Assembly (NCBI RefSeq): GCF_027744825.2
Contig: NC_071336.1
Coordinates: 25,328,501 to 25,392,500, forward strand
DNA: 64,000 nt
Direction: 5' to 3'
Source: Synchiropus splendidus
Taxonomy: Eukaryota; Chordata; Actinopteri; Syngnathiformes; Callionymidae
Both the position numbers and the translations under genes were made by a program. Positions 1 to 12,680 of this stretch are shown piece by piece; positions within the stretch are counted from its first letter, which is position 1, and each line of letters opens with the position of its first letter. The notes under the pieces were generated by a model. That model did not search any database. It had not been told where the DNA came from and saw nothing but the letters and a program-made list of their open reading frames with translations.

Positions 1-990
1 ATGCTACTAATTTTAGGGTATTTTCCTTTTTATTGGAAACTGCATGGCTTCAGTCAAAGAGCTTGTCTGAGCAATGTCAATCACGATTTAAATGGAGGGA
101 GGGAGAGGAGTGGAGTGTTCTCCTCTTGGTCCTGCGTTGGCTTCAAACACTATCATCTATCATTGTGACCAATCGCAGAATGTGGCAGGAGATGAATATC
201 ACTTCGTTGGTGATGGACAGTGTTCTGGAACCAATTTTTTTTTAAGTTTCCTTAAACAAAATGGGTTTGCAAGTTTGCTTGGTCAAGAGAAGTGACAAAA
301 TTCAGTCATTTTGGGGTTTGTCTATCACAGCGTCGGTCCCGTAACTTGGAACGTTACTTTTGGATTAGATAAACTGTCCAGCTGTGATTCTGCAGGCTGC
401 TAGATGGAAACATTGGGCAGAAAAGCAGCTATCCAGTCTTATTCATTCGGTCATTCATCACATTCCGATTATTCTGGCAATGGGATTGTGGAGGTCATTG
501 GGGCATGTCCAAGCAAATAGGACAAGACTTTAGGCAACACCATGGACGTCCTGTCCAGTGTGTCTTCTGTTTGTTGCAGGACACAGTGAGGTGTTAAGGT
601 GCTTCCACCCACAGATAGTAATGTACCCCTTCTCCCAGGCCTGTCTTACATCTCCACTGAGTGTCAGACCTTTTTTCCTTTATTTTGTTTCTAGGGGTTG
701 TTAACGTTCTTGCTTGGGTGGTAGCTAATGACTACAGTAAAAACAGTGCAATGAAGTGCGAGACAGAATGACACCAGGCGTTCGATAGACAACCACTCAG
801 ACACGCTCACAGCAATGCACCATTTTGGATCCGTTTTTACAGTTCTAGTGAACCACCGTTTTCTAGTGGCTCCCCTTCAACATGGCGGCAGCATCGCCAC
901 TGCCCAAATGTGTGAACGCCATGCATGGAAACGCTGCAATGTACTATGTGGACTAAGGTTTGTTTATTGGCAGGTATCTTGTAATATAAA
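1..990. other. Unique sequence, no gene seen
   Basis: Open frames here are under 80 codons and none shows a domain. I see no repeat termini, RNA gene or long simple repeat. Confidence 0.5.
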
Positions 991-1270
991 AGTAACATCC
1001 GACTTACAACCGGGATCGGATCCGACCAACCGGTCATAAGTCAGATTGGACGTAAGTCGAATGCTTTTCAAAATAGCCGACACAAGGGTTATAGCTACTA
1101 CTGTAGTGGTAGATGGCTGTGTGAGAGTGAGATGCTGGGATGCTGTGCTGCTGTAACTGTCTTAGCGATGCCAGGATGCTACGTGCTGCGGTGCCAGACA
1201 TTGAATTAAAAAAAATAAGCATCTGCTGGCCGTGGACATAAGTCGAGCAGGTTGTAAGTCGGATGTTACT
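991..1270. mobile_element. 280-bp MITE with perfect 20-bp terminal inverted repeats
   Basis: The left end reads AGTAACATCCGACTTACAAC (991-1010). The right end (1251-1270) is its exact reverse complement. Related words recur just inside each end (cataagtcag near 1034, gacataagtcgag near 1235), as expected of subterminal repeats in a non-autonomous DNA transposon. No coding capacity is evident. I do not see a clean target-site duplication, so the superfamily is left open. Perfect 20-bp termini 240 bp apart are very unlikely by chance. Confidence 0.75.
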
Positions 1271-2650
1271 ATTACTCCTGTATCCCGATACAGGAGGGGC
1301 GATGCAATAGATTGTGATATACTGCGATGCTGTAAGTTCAGCCACATATTGTGATATGTTTACAAGAGCATTTTAAGGGGGGAAATCAGAGAATGCTGTT
1401 AAATATTATGTGCATAAAAACGAGTTTGTTATGTCAGTCCAGTTAGACTTTGTGTTAAACGTCGCAGTCCAACAGAGGAATGACCAGTTCCCCTCATCGA
1501 CAACATGACTCGATAGTTGCTTGCTGGAAGTGAAAAACAAATGCTGAACGAAGAAACTATATTCGTAATACTGCAAAACTAAGTGCAAAAGTGAAGTAAA
1601 TAAAATCACGAGTCAACATCACTACAGAATCTCAAGATGAAAATGCTTCACATAAACTACATAAAACACATAAAATTATGACTGCAATGGCATCAATGAC
1701 TTGAGCCTGGGGCTGATGGACTTGCAACATCACACAACTTCTATATGGTGACCTAAATTAGTTACAAACAAAAGTCACTATTGTGACTCTTAAAATTGCT
1801 GTCTACATCTTTCCTTGGAACTGAACAGTACCAACATTTGTCATGACACAGACAAGTGTTTCCAGAGAAGGGACTGGCCAAAACTGCTCGATGGGTTCAC
1901 CAATTCCAAATATCTCTGGGGGTTTGTTTTTGCAGTTAAAAGGCCTGTCGAACACATCCTGGCCAGCAGAGCGGACACAGAGAATAAAGTCAGCACACAC
2001 AACTGACTAACATCCACTCCTGACAGTTCCACAGGATGTGGAGGTCAGGTCACGCAGACACACTGGTGCTTTTTGTTGTGTCTTGATAGAAATCAGTCGA
2101 GACGGATTTGAGAAAAATCTGAAAACCCTAGAAAAATTGGGAACCAGAATTGGCGTTTGATCTTGCCTCGCTGAGGGCTGAACATGCTGCCTGCTGCATT
2201 ATATTATTCAACCGCAGTCCATTCCCATAATACATTACGTCTGCGATAAAGGTCAGTTCCTGCATCCCACAGAGGAGCAGGAGACAGGCAGAGGAGCCAA
2301 CAAACAGATCCATGAGGTGGGGGTCTTGGGGAAACACAGGAACCAGTCAAGCTTCCCCCTGTGAGGAAGCGGGGAAGGTCCTAAAATGTGTCAACTGACT
2401 TGCTCACATCCTGAAGGGTCTGAGTGGGATGTATATTTTGGGAAAACTCATTTCCGGTGATGCGCTGGGATACGGACGATGTAAGTCCAAACATGGGGAA
2501 ACATGAAAGAGCTGCCGGTCCTCCGGTCAGCGAGCATTTGCTTCCAATGTTGAGCGTCACTTGTTTTAGAATTTGTAAACTGCGTATGAAGCTGTCAGTG
2601 GAATTCCACATGGGTCTTTGGTTATGTGCGGTGTAAAGATGCCCGAAAGC
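1271..2650. other. Unique sequence, no gene seen
   Basis: Only short overlapping frames on both strands occur, none with recognisable protein features. Confidence 0.45.
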
Positions 2651-2700
2651 TAGTGATAGGTCGATGAGGTTTCATGAAACAGTGTGCCAATTTTCAGAGG

Positions 2701-2718
2701 CCACCAGATGGCACTGTC
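2701..2718 (+). promoter_or_regulatory. CTCF-like motif in MITE copy A, left
   Basis: CCACCAGATGGCACTGTC fits the vertebrate CTCF core pattern CCASYAGRKGGC at every position of the 12-base core, with RS following. Binding is inferred from motif only. Confidence 0.45.
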
Positions 2719-2780
2719 TGCTGTTGAATGTCCGGACTTGAACAACTAATTCAATGGAACCTTGCTTCATTTCTAACCAA

Positions 2781-2798
2781 GAGCGCCATCTAGTGGCC
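2781..2798 (-). promoter_or_regulatory. CTCF-like motif in MITE copy A, right
   Basis: The reverse strand reads GGCCACTAGATGGCGCTC, again matching CCASYAGRKGGC fully. It faces the left motif, giving a convergent pair about 80 bp apart. Confidence 0.45.
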
Positions 2799-2820
2799 TC
2801 TGATAATAAGGACACTGTAT

Positions 2821-5689
2821 CCGAAAGTCATAACTGGTGAAATTGAGAATGAAATTTTCTCCGCAGGATTAAAAGATTTAGTTTTTCATTGTCATCAAAT
2901 CAATAGACATCCCCCTTTGCTTCCTTATTGATCAGACAAATTCGTTCTTGACACACTCCAGACCAATGGACTGTTGAAGTGAAAATCTGGAAGAAATCAC
3001 CCCATCGTCGCGTGTCTACCGTGCTCAAGTGTTTCATCCAGACTGGGTTACTGTGATGCGCATAAATGTCCTCTTAATGCCACTGTATTTATGACACAAG
3101 CTCTGATATCTTTTACCTCCTGTCGATCTGTGCATAGATATTCAACACTTCTTTTATGAATGTCTCCAAAATTTGTAGTTCTCTTGGTTATTTCATTGGT
3201 GTGTAAGGTAATCTTCTCACACACACACCCCCAACCCTCATCCTTTAATAAGCTCTTTCTCCGGGTGTCAGTTGAAGCTGGCCCCCGAGGATAAGGTCAG
3301 GGTCACGCACAAAAGAATTTATACTGAACTTTCGCTTAGTAGACACATTCAGTCTTCGGTGAAAAAAGAATGTAGACACGTCCACCAAACACAGACACAT
3401 TCTGTTATTCTGTCACGTCCTGTGGGCCATTGAAATGCTATTAGTAATGAGGCATCCGTCTTGTTTAAGGACAGTGTGCCTCTTCAGTTGGAGCATTTAA
3501 ATACCAGCGTTTGTCCACTTGGGTGCGAGCAAGTCACCCCATCTATGATTAAAGTGACTGGGAGAACAAACTACGGGACATTTTCACACAGCTAGTGTGC
3601 TGCGTAGCATGACCTCATTGTGATCGACCTCGTACAGTTCTGTATCAGAGCGGCTTTTGGCACCTTTTTTTTGTGGTACGCATATACTGTATGTTAAAAG
3701 CAGGTCTGATTCATGAATGTACTTTGACTGAGAGGCTGCTGTTCTGCAGAGATAGTTTTAGCCAGTGGAAGAGGCAGTGTGCTGCAGCTGTTGCAATTGA
3801 AATAGTTGGTTATGTGGTTATGTATTTTGTGCCAAGTTGTACCGTTGCCTTGCACATCTTTGGGTTTGATTCAGCCGCAGAATATTGTCCCATTTAAGAG
3901 GGTCCAAATGGAAATTCAGTCAAATGATGAATCAACGGAGCCCAACTACTTGCTGGATATGTCCTAAATATGCACAATTACAAGGCATTTGTATAAAAGG
4001 TCTTCTGCTGAAGTGTTAAATTAGCTGAGGGTAAACTGCAGCCAAATGTTCTTGGTTGCATGTTAAAGTTGATATGTGATAATTCCTCCGGTTGTGGGCC
4101 AGTTTAATTAATATTTCTGTACCAAGGGGAAGTCACGCTGAGGTGGAAAATAGGATTATAATCCCAAAGAACGAACTGGCAGTGTGGTGAAATGTCAAGG
4201 ATTATAGCAAAAACAGAGAGAGTGTTTTGAGAACTGAACTTTCCCACACAGGCAACGCTCCTAAAAGTTTCCCAGTCACTGTAAGGGCTTTTTGTTGATG
4301 TCGAAAACCACAATGTTTCCACTAACTTTTACGGTTTGACTTTGTTTTTTTGCTTTTTTTCTTAACGTGATGGCTCTAAAGGGATCATACTGCTCTCTAA
4401 GTTGCGACTAAAAAGCAAAGCAGCCGGTCTCGCTGGCTGTACTTTAGAACAACACACTGAGACGCTGTGGAATGTGGCCGTATCTTCTTGATAAACCAGT
4501 GCTTTTGATTTCTTGAGATGCCTGGAGTGGAAAAATGCCCTTTTCAGCATGGAATGTCTGTCAACATCTGCCTTGGTCATATAGGACTGATATTGCTTGA
4601 AAAAAAAAAAGGCGCTGAATGCCATCATTGTGTGGCGTAGTGAGAGGGAAAGACGCAAACGGACCGATAATGTTGGTTTTGTGCTGGACCGGGCCTCCCT
4701 TTTGCCATCTGAGGCTTTATCTTCTTTCCTCATCGGCCCGAGTCTGCTCTGGGTTATTATCGCTGACCTCTGACTGCTTGCGCTTGTGGAAAAAAAAAGC
4801 TTTTAACCCTTCTATAATTTCCAGATTGTGTACATCAAGCCTGAACTGTGTACACATACGGGTTTATCCTGGGCTTCAGATATGCTCATTACTTGAAGGG
4901 ACCCGGGTGTTTTCCTACACAGCATTTTATTCTACAGGCTCTTTGCGCCAGTGTAAATACTTCTACATTACACAGTGATTAATCCCAAGCTTTGCTCTGT
5001 CCAAAATAAAACCTCACCTCTCGGACTCTTGCTGTGTCGAGCAAGAAGCGAAAACATCCGTGTTCTTCTAAACCCCCGAAAACAAACCCAACATTCATGA
5101 TGTCCACAATATAAATGAGCTGCTCCCTCCAGGGGAGACGTGTACAGTGTAACATAATCTGCATTCAAAGTCTTCCACGCACAGGCCTTTGCTGTGTCCC
5201 TCAGGGGTGCCCTCCTGCCCGGCTCCAGAAAGTGACACACACTCGGAGCACCACTGTCATCCCCTTGTCCTCTTCTCACCCCCGACCCGCCAGCCTGCCC
5301 TGCCTGCCCTTTCATCTGAAGAAAGTAGCCATTGTGTGGGCAGCTTGTTGTCCAAGAGGGATGTAACTGTGCCTACGGAGGGCGTTGAGTTTCCGTCTCG
5401 GAAGAAGGGACATCAGTGGCTTGTTTTGATTTTGCGTGACTGGGTCAGTGCTCAAAGGATGATTTCTCCAACACTTGCACTGCACGACGATTCTCGATTC
5501 TTCTCTCCACACAACACAGAACCTTTGTAAGTGCAGTTGATCACACTGATGCACAAGACACGTCGCAGCTAGGATGATAACAACAACAACAAACATGGAG
5601 GAATCCCTGAGCAAAAGCAAACAAAAGCATCTGTTTGGTCTTGTTCAGGGATGTTTTTCACTACACAATGGCCAGGGTTTACACTACTC
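2821..5689. other. Unique sequence, no gene seen
   Basis: Overlapping frames on both strands at 4362-5620 reach 123 codons. They contain only low-complexity or arginine/serine-rich translations without domain signals, so I do not call them. Confidence 0.45.
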
Positions 5690-6010
5690 TGAATGGACTT
5701 GAAATTCTTATAAAATTGAAATTCTTATACAAATATTTTCAAGACATTAAAAGAGCTTTAGTTTAAATAAGGTGATAAAAAAACCATCGTGATTTATTGT
5801 GCTATTGTCAAACTGATGCAAAATAAACAATATTTTGTTGTTTAAATGTATGTTTGGGTCCATCGCTTGATTCAGTAATATACCAAATTCATTCAAATTG
5901 AAAAATGTGGCAGATATTCTCATACGATTAAACTGCGATTAATTGAGATTAATTGATCACAAATTTTCTAATTAATTAGATTATTTTTTTAAATCGAATC
6001 CCAGCCCTAC
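5690..6010. mobile_element. hAT-like repeat fragment (one end only)
   Basis: AT-rich block with repeated gattaattga words, ending abruptly in cccagcccta. That type of terminus (TAGGGCTGGG in reverse) is common in non-autonomous hAT elements of fish. No matching opposite end is visible upstream, so the left border is approximate and the copy is probably truncated. Confidence 0.4.
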
Positions 6011-6525
6011 TTCTTATATGTGTGACATGTGCTTTAAAGGTAAACTTTTGAGGGGAATATTGAGCATGTGTGAAAGGAAAGTGAAATTATTGGCACTTTT
6101 GCAGCTTTTTGGTTTTGAGCAGTTCAGTGCAATGGACCTGCACATGAATGGTTGAATGTGAATGCATTATTGGAGGTAATAATCCACCATAAATCTTGTA
6201 TTATTTATGTTTGTTCTGATTGGCTCAAACGTCTTCAGTCACTGAACCATCATTTTGGGGAAATTATTTGTCATTTGGCCATAAAATGAGGTTGCAAGTC
6301 CTTTAGTTATCAGTTTGTAATTCAAATCTGGCACCTTTCAGACATTTTTCCTAAGTTAAATATCTAGAGAGTTAAATAGCACCTGCTGACAAATACTGGA
6401 CAGATGAACTCACTCCATTGTTTCATAGCTAATGCTGCACTGACAAAACCACCTGAAAAGTTTTCTACAATGAGCGTCTGCTGCTTATTATGTCGCTGGT
6501 AAACAAGATTGCAGTTACTATTGAT
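6011..6525. other. Unique sequence, no gene seen
   Basis: AT-rich DNA without a useful open frame or repeat boundary. Confidence 0.45.
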
Positions 6526-6640
6526 TAGTGATGGGTAAATGAGGCTTCATGAAACAGTGTCATGAGTCATGGAGGCCACCAGATGGCACTGTCTGCTGTA
6601 TAATGTCTGCAAAACTTTGGCATCATTTAGTATGGAAATT
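6526..6640. mobile_element. CTCF-motif MITE, copy B (left half)
   Basis: Begins TAGTGATGGGTAAATGAGG, then cttcatgaaacagtgt and the ccaccagatggcactgtc core. Similarity fades after about 6640 and no right terminal repeat follows, so only the left half remains. Confidence 0.7.
6576..6593 (+). promoter_or_regulatory. CTCF-like motif in MITE copy B
   Basis: CCACCAGATGGCACTGTC, identical to the left motif of copies A and D. It is unpaired here because the right half of the element is lost. Confidence 0.4.
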
Positions 6641-7837
6641 ATTTATTATATTTCAGATGAGTTGACTGTGTAGCTTAGTAGGATTAAATAAATTCCCTGG
6701 AATCTACTTCCTGTTTAAAAGTTACATTGTGTACAGTGACTAAACTGTAACACCGGGAATGATTGGCATAAAAGAAGCCACTGCCGAATGATGTATTGTG
6801 GCTTTGGTACGGCTCCCTTGTGGCCATACAGCGTACTACTGGATTACACACACTTCAATAACTTTAGATTTAAAATCTCTTCACATCGAAAACGTTTTAA
6901 ACAGAAACTCTTGTGCTCAAGTTGAACTTGCTTAGGAGCTATGACACAAGTTGCCACCCTCACCTCAAGAGTGGGTCTGATATGTTTTTCTGACATTTAC
7001 TCTTTCCTCCTGGAAACTCTTCTCCAGTGAAGCAGACAGAGCCAGTCTTCAGAGATGGATGTGGAAGGAAGCTGTGGCACACCGGAATGGCGAGGTTTTC
7101 CACGTGGGAGAATCAGAATGGAAAGTCATAATAATAAATCTGAACGTGTGTGTGTGTGTGAACACACTGGTCTTTACCCGTTGTATCACAACCCCGATCA
7201 GGTTCCTTTGATAGCGTAGCCTTCATCAACTTGCTAAATTTCACAGAGGTCCTCTTTCTGACCCCCCGACACATCTGCTCACTGTTCCTGATTATCTCTT
7301 TGTCTGGTGTCACCCTCCAATCTTTCTCCCTTTCCTCACTCCGTTTCCTTCCTGGTGGTCTCAGGCACCGAATGAGAGCAGAAGTGAGATGAGTGTCTCT
7401 TTGAAGTTGAGCCCCTCTAAAAGGAGGCCCGAGTCGACCCGAGTGACAGAGCCTGCCTGTCTGCCTGGCAGACATCAAATAGTCGCCCGGTTCCTACAGC
7501 GACATTTCAAACCTTCCCCCTCTCCATCGCTCCATCTGTCCCTCTAAACCCTTCTGTCCACATCAAACTTGAACTACTTTTTGAGCTTGTAATTAAAGCC
7601 AGGGAGGCTGGAACAGAGGTGAGTTGTTTGGGCTGCAGACGTGCTGCTAGGGTCAAAGGCCGTGTCAAGCTGGTACCTCTTTGTGGGAATTGATCTACTA
7701 CAGAATATATATTGTGTGGTGAGGATGCCGGCCTCTGCATGTTGGAGACAAAAATAACATTTAACGTCTCAATGAATAAATTGCGATACATGGAAGAATA
7801 GAAAATAAAGTTTAAACTTCTTTTGTCATGCGGGCAT
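6641..7837. other. Unique sequence, no gene seen
   Basis: Holds a short (TG) run at 7146-7160. The 121-codon minus-strand frame at 7113-7478 has no recognisable domain and its end is partly made from the (TG) run. Confidence 0.45.
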
Positions 7838-8708
7838 TAGGGACAGGCGATAATTCATCGTACACGGTATACCGCCAAACACAACCTCCATGATGACAAT
7901 TTGGCTCACTCGCTGCATTGGAATCGCATACATGAACATGCCGAGACCACGATAGCACGCCGCAGTTGGTTGACAGTTGGTTCACCATGGTAGTTTTAAA
8001 CTTATTTTTAACATTGATAATGACACTGGTCGACTCTGAGTCTCTGGATCTGTGTTTATTTTGTTAGATGGAGTGGTCCTCATACGTTCTCTGACGTGGT
8101 CGTCTGCCTTTGTTCACATCAACACGTCGGTCTCCCACTGCACTGGTGCCTCAGCGAAACACCGTGGTGAAAATAGTTGGATATTGGACGGAGCTCCGCT
8201 CCGGTATTGGCGGCGACGTCCTCTTCCTCGTCCCCATTAGGATCAACAACATTGACAAATTCTAAAATGTTCTAAAATGTTCAAAGGATTCATGAAGTCT
8301 TCAATAAGGCAAAGAAAAAAACATTTTAGGAGAGAGAATTGTGAAAATGTCACAAGACAAATGACTGACAGTTTGTATCATGATTTCGAGAATAGAATAT
8401 GACTAAATGATCATTTATTGAGATACAGCAGACAGACGTCTCAACCCCTAAATAAAATGACCAGGTTCTACGAGAGACATGAAGCATTGAATTTCTCCTC
8501 TCTACACTTGGTTAACTATGATATTTAGACATACATAAATCATAATTTTCATCAAAGTTTTTCATGAAACTGTTTGAAGAGAGAGTGTAGTGTAGTGCGT
8601 GCAACACATGGAATAGAATGAAAGTGGATTTATCATGATAATTATTGTTATCGCTGAAATTACAACATTTATCGTGATAACTTTTTTTGTCCATATTGCC
8701 CATCCTAA
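7838..8708. mobile_element. About 871-bp non-autonomous hAT-like element
   Basis: The left end reads ttagggacaggcgata. The right end reads tattgcccatcctaa, whose reverse complement is ttaggatgggcaata, so the ends form an imperfect terminal inverted repeat. The right subterminal part (atcgtgataact...) is rich in gataa/ttatc words, a look I associate with GGGCGATA-type fish hAT elements. No transposase frame is present. Flanks (gcgggcat and agcggcat) are only loosely alike, so the target duplication is unproven. Confidence 0.55.
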
Positions 8709-11700
8709 GCGGCATTTTCCATTTTTCAGGGAGACACATTTCAAGCGATGACTCGTAACAAAGCCTTCGGCCAAATTACAGGGTGCACTCCTCCACTCAG
8801 CACTCCTTGCTCAACAATGCGGGGATGGGAACAGTGGAGGAAAAAGAAAATACTCGGCTGTTAATTGACACTTTCAGGATATTTTACGGGATGTTTCGCA
8901 AGAGTCCATGTGGCACCAAGCGTCCCGCACGTCCTCTAAGTGCTAGTGAGTAAACAAAGCTGACGTGTCATTGGGTCTCTGTTTGTTCATCTTGTTAAAA
9001 CATGACGTTTATTAGCACGGTGTTCCTTTTCATTGGGGCTTTTAGCTCCATTAGCCTCTTAAGTCGCGCTTTTATAAGTCTGAGAATGTTTATCTAACTA
9101 TGGATCTAGGCTAGATCAGAGGAGGAGGCTGGATGGAGGGGTGAGAGAAACGCAGCGTGCCAAAACCAGTGACTCATCAGTCAAGCAGTGGCGTCCGACT
9201 TGAGAAGCATTTCGACTTGGATGAAGCCGTCTTGTGCCGCCCACCTTCCCGACTTTACACCAGCGCTCAAATAGCCAATTTGCCTAATAGATGTGAACTC
9301 AAGTGCTGTGTTTTGTAGCCAGAGGAACAAAGTGCGTGCGGCCCTAACAGAGACCTCCCTCAGGGGAATTTCTACCCGGTCTGAGCACTTTACAGGATTA
9401 TTTGGGCTGACTTTTATCTTAGGTGCCAGGGCTAGGAGCTCGCAGAGTGCTGTGACCCGCTGACCCCGGCCTCTGTTCCTCGCTCTCTGTCAGTGGGAAA
9501 AGTCCCAGATGTAAAGTGTCTCTCCTAACTGCAGTCTCATAAGTATCACTCAAGCTAAGCTCAGCCCAGAGTTTGCCCCACAGCCAAAAGACGGGGTGTG
9601 ATTACAGAGGTAAAGACTCGCAAGGTCAAGTTTGTACAATGGGGTCTTTTTTTCCTGGAGGTTAAGAGGAGCTTCACCGCTAAGCTGGAGGAAGCTCTTT
9701 TTCAGAGGGACGTTATGGTTGATAATGGCGGCTGCCTGTGTCAATCACCCTCGCTCATAAGTCTTGAGTGAAATTGAAGAGAAATTCACGTTTAACTGGA
9801 GAAGCCACAGACGCCCCCCCCTCAAAAAAAGTCTCGTCTCTCTATCAGTTTCAGTTCTTCATTTTGTATCCAGAAGAATGTGCAAATTGTATGGTAAATT
9901 CTCCACATTGACTCACCTTTTCAGGGTTCCTTGTGATTCGGGCCCTTTTGTTTGGAAGGTCAGTGACTGCCCAAACGTGGAGATACACAACTGAAGTTTT
10001 AGTCTTCATGCTCTTTTTTTTTCAGGCAAAACTGACTTAGAGCTGAGCAAGTTTTGGTTTCTCAGCTACTATACAAATAAGACTTGGTGCTACATGAAAA
10101 TATATCACAGTGTTGTCTTGTTTATCATGGTACTCTTAAGTTTTGAATGGGTGTTTAAATGCATTTTTGAACACAGAGCACCGTCTCCTGCTCACTGCTA
10201 CATGTGGGTTCTCTTCTCAACTCATCGTGTGGTCATTTTTCCCACATTGTAAACTTTGAGTAGCTTCGACTATTGGCCAGTGTTTTGAATCTAAATACCA
10301 TGAAAGCACCAGCAGCAGGGTTGGTAGGCAATAGTCAAACTTAGAGGTGATTTGAGGGTCGGATCATTTGCGCCATGGTTTCCTATGGGGCTTGCTATGA
10401 AGACACAGTGTTGGATTCGGTTTTCAATTTGAAATTTAATTTTATTGTCTGTGAGTGTTGATGTGAGAGTGTTTGTGTAGGACGCAAAATTCCACTTCCC
10501 AATGTCATCATATTACATCATGGAAGTGAGGATGGAAGGGCCAAGAGGTGGCTCCCACCAGTCCGAGCAAGACTGACCTAAAATAGTGTCTATTAAGGTT
10601 ACTACACAGCAATGCAATAAAATATGCTGTTGGTTTACTTCTGTACTGTTGAAGAAGAAAACCAAAAATGTTGCATGGGTGCTGCTTATATGAACTGCTT
10701 GCTAACAAGTCTTCATTTTGTCTTGACTCAGGTACAAACGTCAGGTGTATTCTGGGTGTGAAGATCCACCCTCTGACATTGATTTTTCCCGTCACTGCGT
10801 GACCCAGTCGAGTTCTGGAAAAGTGGAAGTTGTTAAATCCATTTAATAGTGTGCTGTGTTTACAGACAGACACGTGATAGGGCCGTGGTGTACTACACAC
10901 TATCTCCATGCCTTTCTAGTTACTGTTATGATCACAAATAATAACACTACTGATGCAATAATGACTCAACTGAGGCAAGTGATCACACAATTCCCTTGAG
11001 TATATGTATACTGTATATGTATACAGTTGTCAAGGATTGTTTGTGTAGTGTGCAGGATGGTCATAAGACTGCAAATATACTCTTCTGTCTTGTACATATC
11101 ATAAATACTGGTCACATCTCTCCAGTGCACATGTGGGACAAGCTTATTCCCGTTGCCATGACACCAGGGTCACCCCTGGCGGAGGGCCGTGTCCAATGGC
11201 CAGTCACTGACTGGGAGAGTGAGAACAGGGAGGCAGTGCACGAGTGCTGATCAAAGTTTAGCCAGTGTCCCGCTGCTCTCCAAATAATTCCCCCCACTGC
11301 TGGACTCTCAGTGCCAGCCTTGTTTCAATAAGTCTCCCTTATTGTACACACAGCCGGGGGTCTTTGAGCCCAGCCATTCACTGTGCGCTTCCCACAGGAT
11401 TACATATCTAAATATACGGAGGGAGAAGATGTGTGTGAGCAGGAGGGACACTGTGTGTGTTTGCACATGTGTGAGAGGCATTTTGTGATTCTGTTAAATT
11501 AACCAGAGAGGAATAGGATCAGTGTGTTGATGGGGGCCGCCTCACACTGCTTTAGTGGGAATTTACCAGTGATCCGACCTTGTGCCTACTGTGCAGAAAA
11601 CTGCAGGTGAACTCCAACTCACCATGTTGGCGAGTCGTGACATATGGCTTTCCAAGTAACATTCATTTACCTGTCAGAATGACGCTCGTATTTTTATCGG

Positions 11701-12647
11701 AAATGATCGGAAATAATGAAAGTAATTTCAGAGCTGTGTGACTGCTTTCGTTTTAGGTTACCCACTAGAGTGTGTATCTTTTGTATTTAAAAGTTTGATC
11801 GCAGTGGGCCTTCCTGCATTTACTCACCACTACAGTCTTATGGTCACTATACAAATGTCCCCCGATCCACAGACTCATCAGGAAACCTCCATGAAAGTAT
11901 TACTTTCTATAAAAGGAAAAGTGAATTCGATGGAAGGTGGAAATGTTTGAGATACAAAGGGAAAACCAGAGTGTTTGTTGTGTAATAAGTCGGTGATGAG
12001 AGCATCACAACTGCGTATGATGTTGATGCCAAAATCAGCGTCCAGACCTTTGCGTCCAATACTGACGCCAAAGGCAGCCTTGAGCGTAGCATGGTGACAC
12101 AATAGGTTTTCAACTGAATCACGTTGAGCCTTCCGCTGCATATGACGCCATGGGCATCAGTGCGTAAGGCATGTGATGGCTCAGCTTTCATTTTCGACTC
12201 AACCACGTGTCAAGTGCCTTTTAGAGCCCCTCAAACCGTTCTGCGTTTCAGTCACAGTGACTTCATGACAGCACCATCACTAAGGAGGAGAGCCATATAA
12301 GGGGCTTTGCTATACTGACAAATCTCACTCTTGTGGGATGTCTGTCTTTGGTGCCAATAGAGGACGTCAAAGTCTTCTTCCTGATCCCCTAATACTACGC
12401 CATGGAAGAATGGGTTGTGCGGGGAGAGCAACTACTCGCCAATCATGATGTGAGCCGGCGGAGAAATAAGGAAGCAAAGGGCAGAGTTTTGATAGTTATT
12501 GATTTGATCAAAACATTTAGCCATTAAAAAAACACACCCAGACCGCGATCATTCTGTCCACGTACATGTTCCGATCTCTGGTTACTACGATGTTTCGTCA
12601 TCTTCTGTGATCATGTGTGATCGCAGGACAGTTCTGGGACAGAAAAA

Positions 12648-12651
<4 letters not shown>
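8709..12651. other. Long unique interval, no gene seen
   Basis: No frame above 133 codons and none with domain features. A short palindromic stretch of gtatatgtatac words sits near 11000-11030. This DNA may be intergenic or intronic. Confidence 0.4.

Positions 12652-12680
<29 letters not shown>
12652..12680. repeat. (AT)n microsatellite
   Basis: About 29 bp of uninterrupted alternating A and T. Confidence 0.95.

Larger units (their letters stand above)
2651..2820. mobile_element. CTCF-motif MITE, copy A (hAT-like)
   Basis: Starts TAGTGATAGGTCGATGAGG and runs through the family core (ttcatgaaacagtgt, ccaccagatggcactgtc, gagcgccatctagtggcc). The right end stops at ggacactgtat, so the outer right terminal repeat seen in other copies is missing. 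The flanks are nevertheless near-identical 8-mers: ccgaaagc just before and ccgaaagt just after. An 8-bp duplication is the hAT signature. Two CTCF-like motifs lie inside, at 2701-2718 (+) and 2781-2798 (-). Confidence 0.8.
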
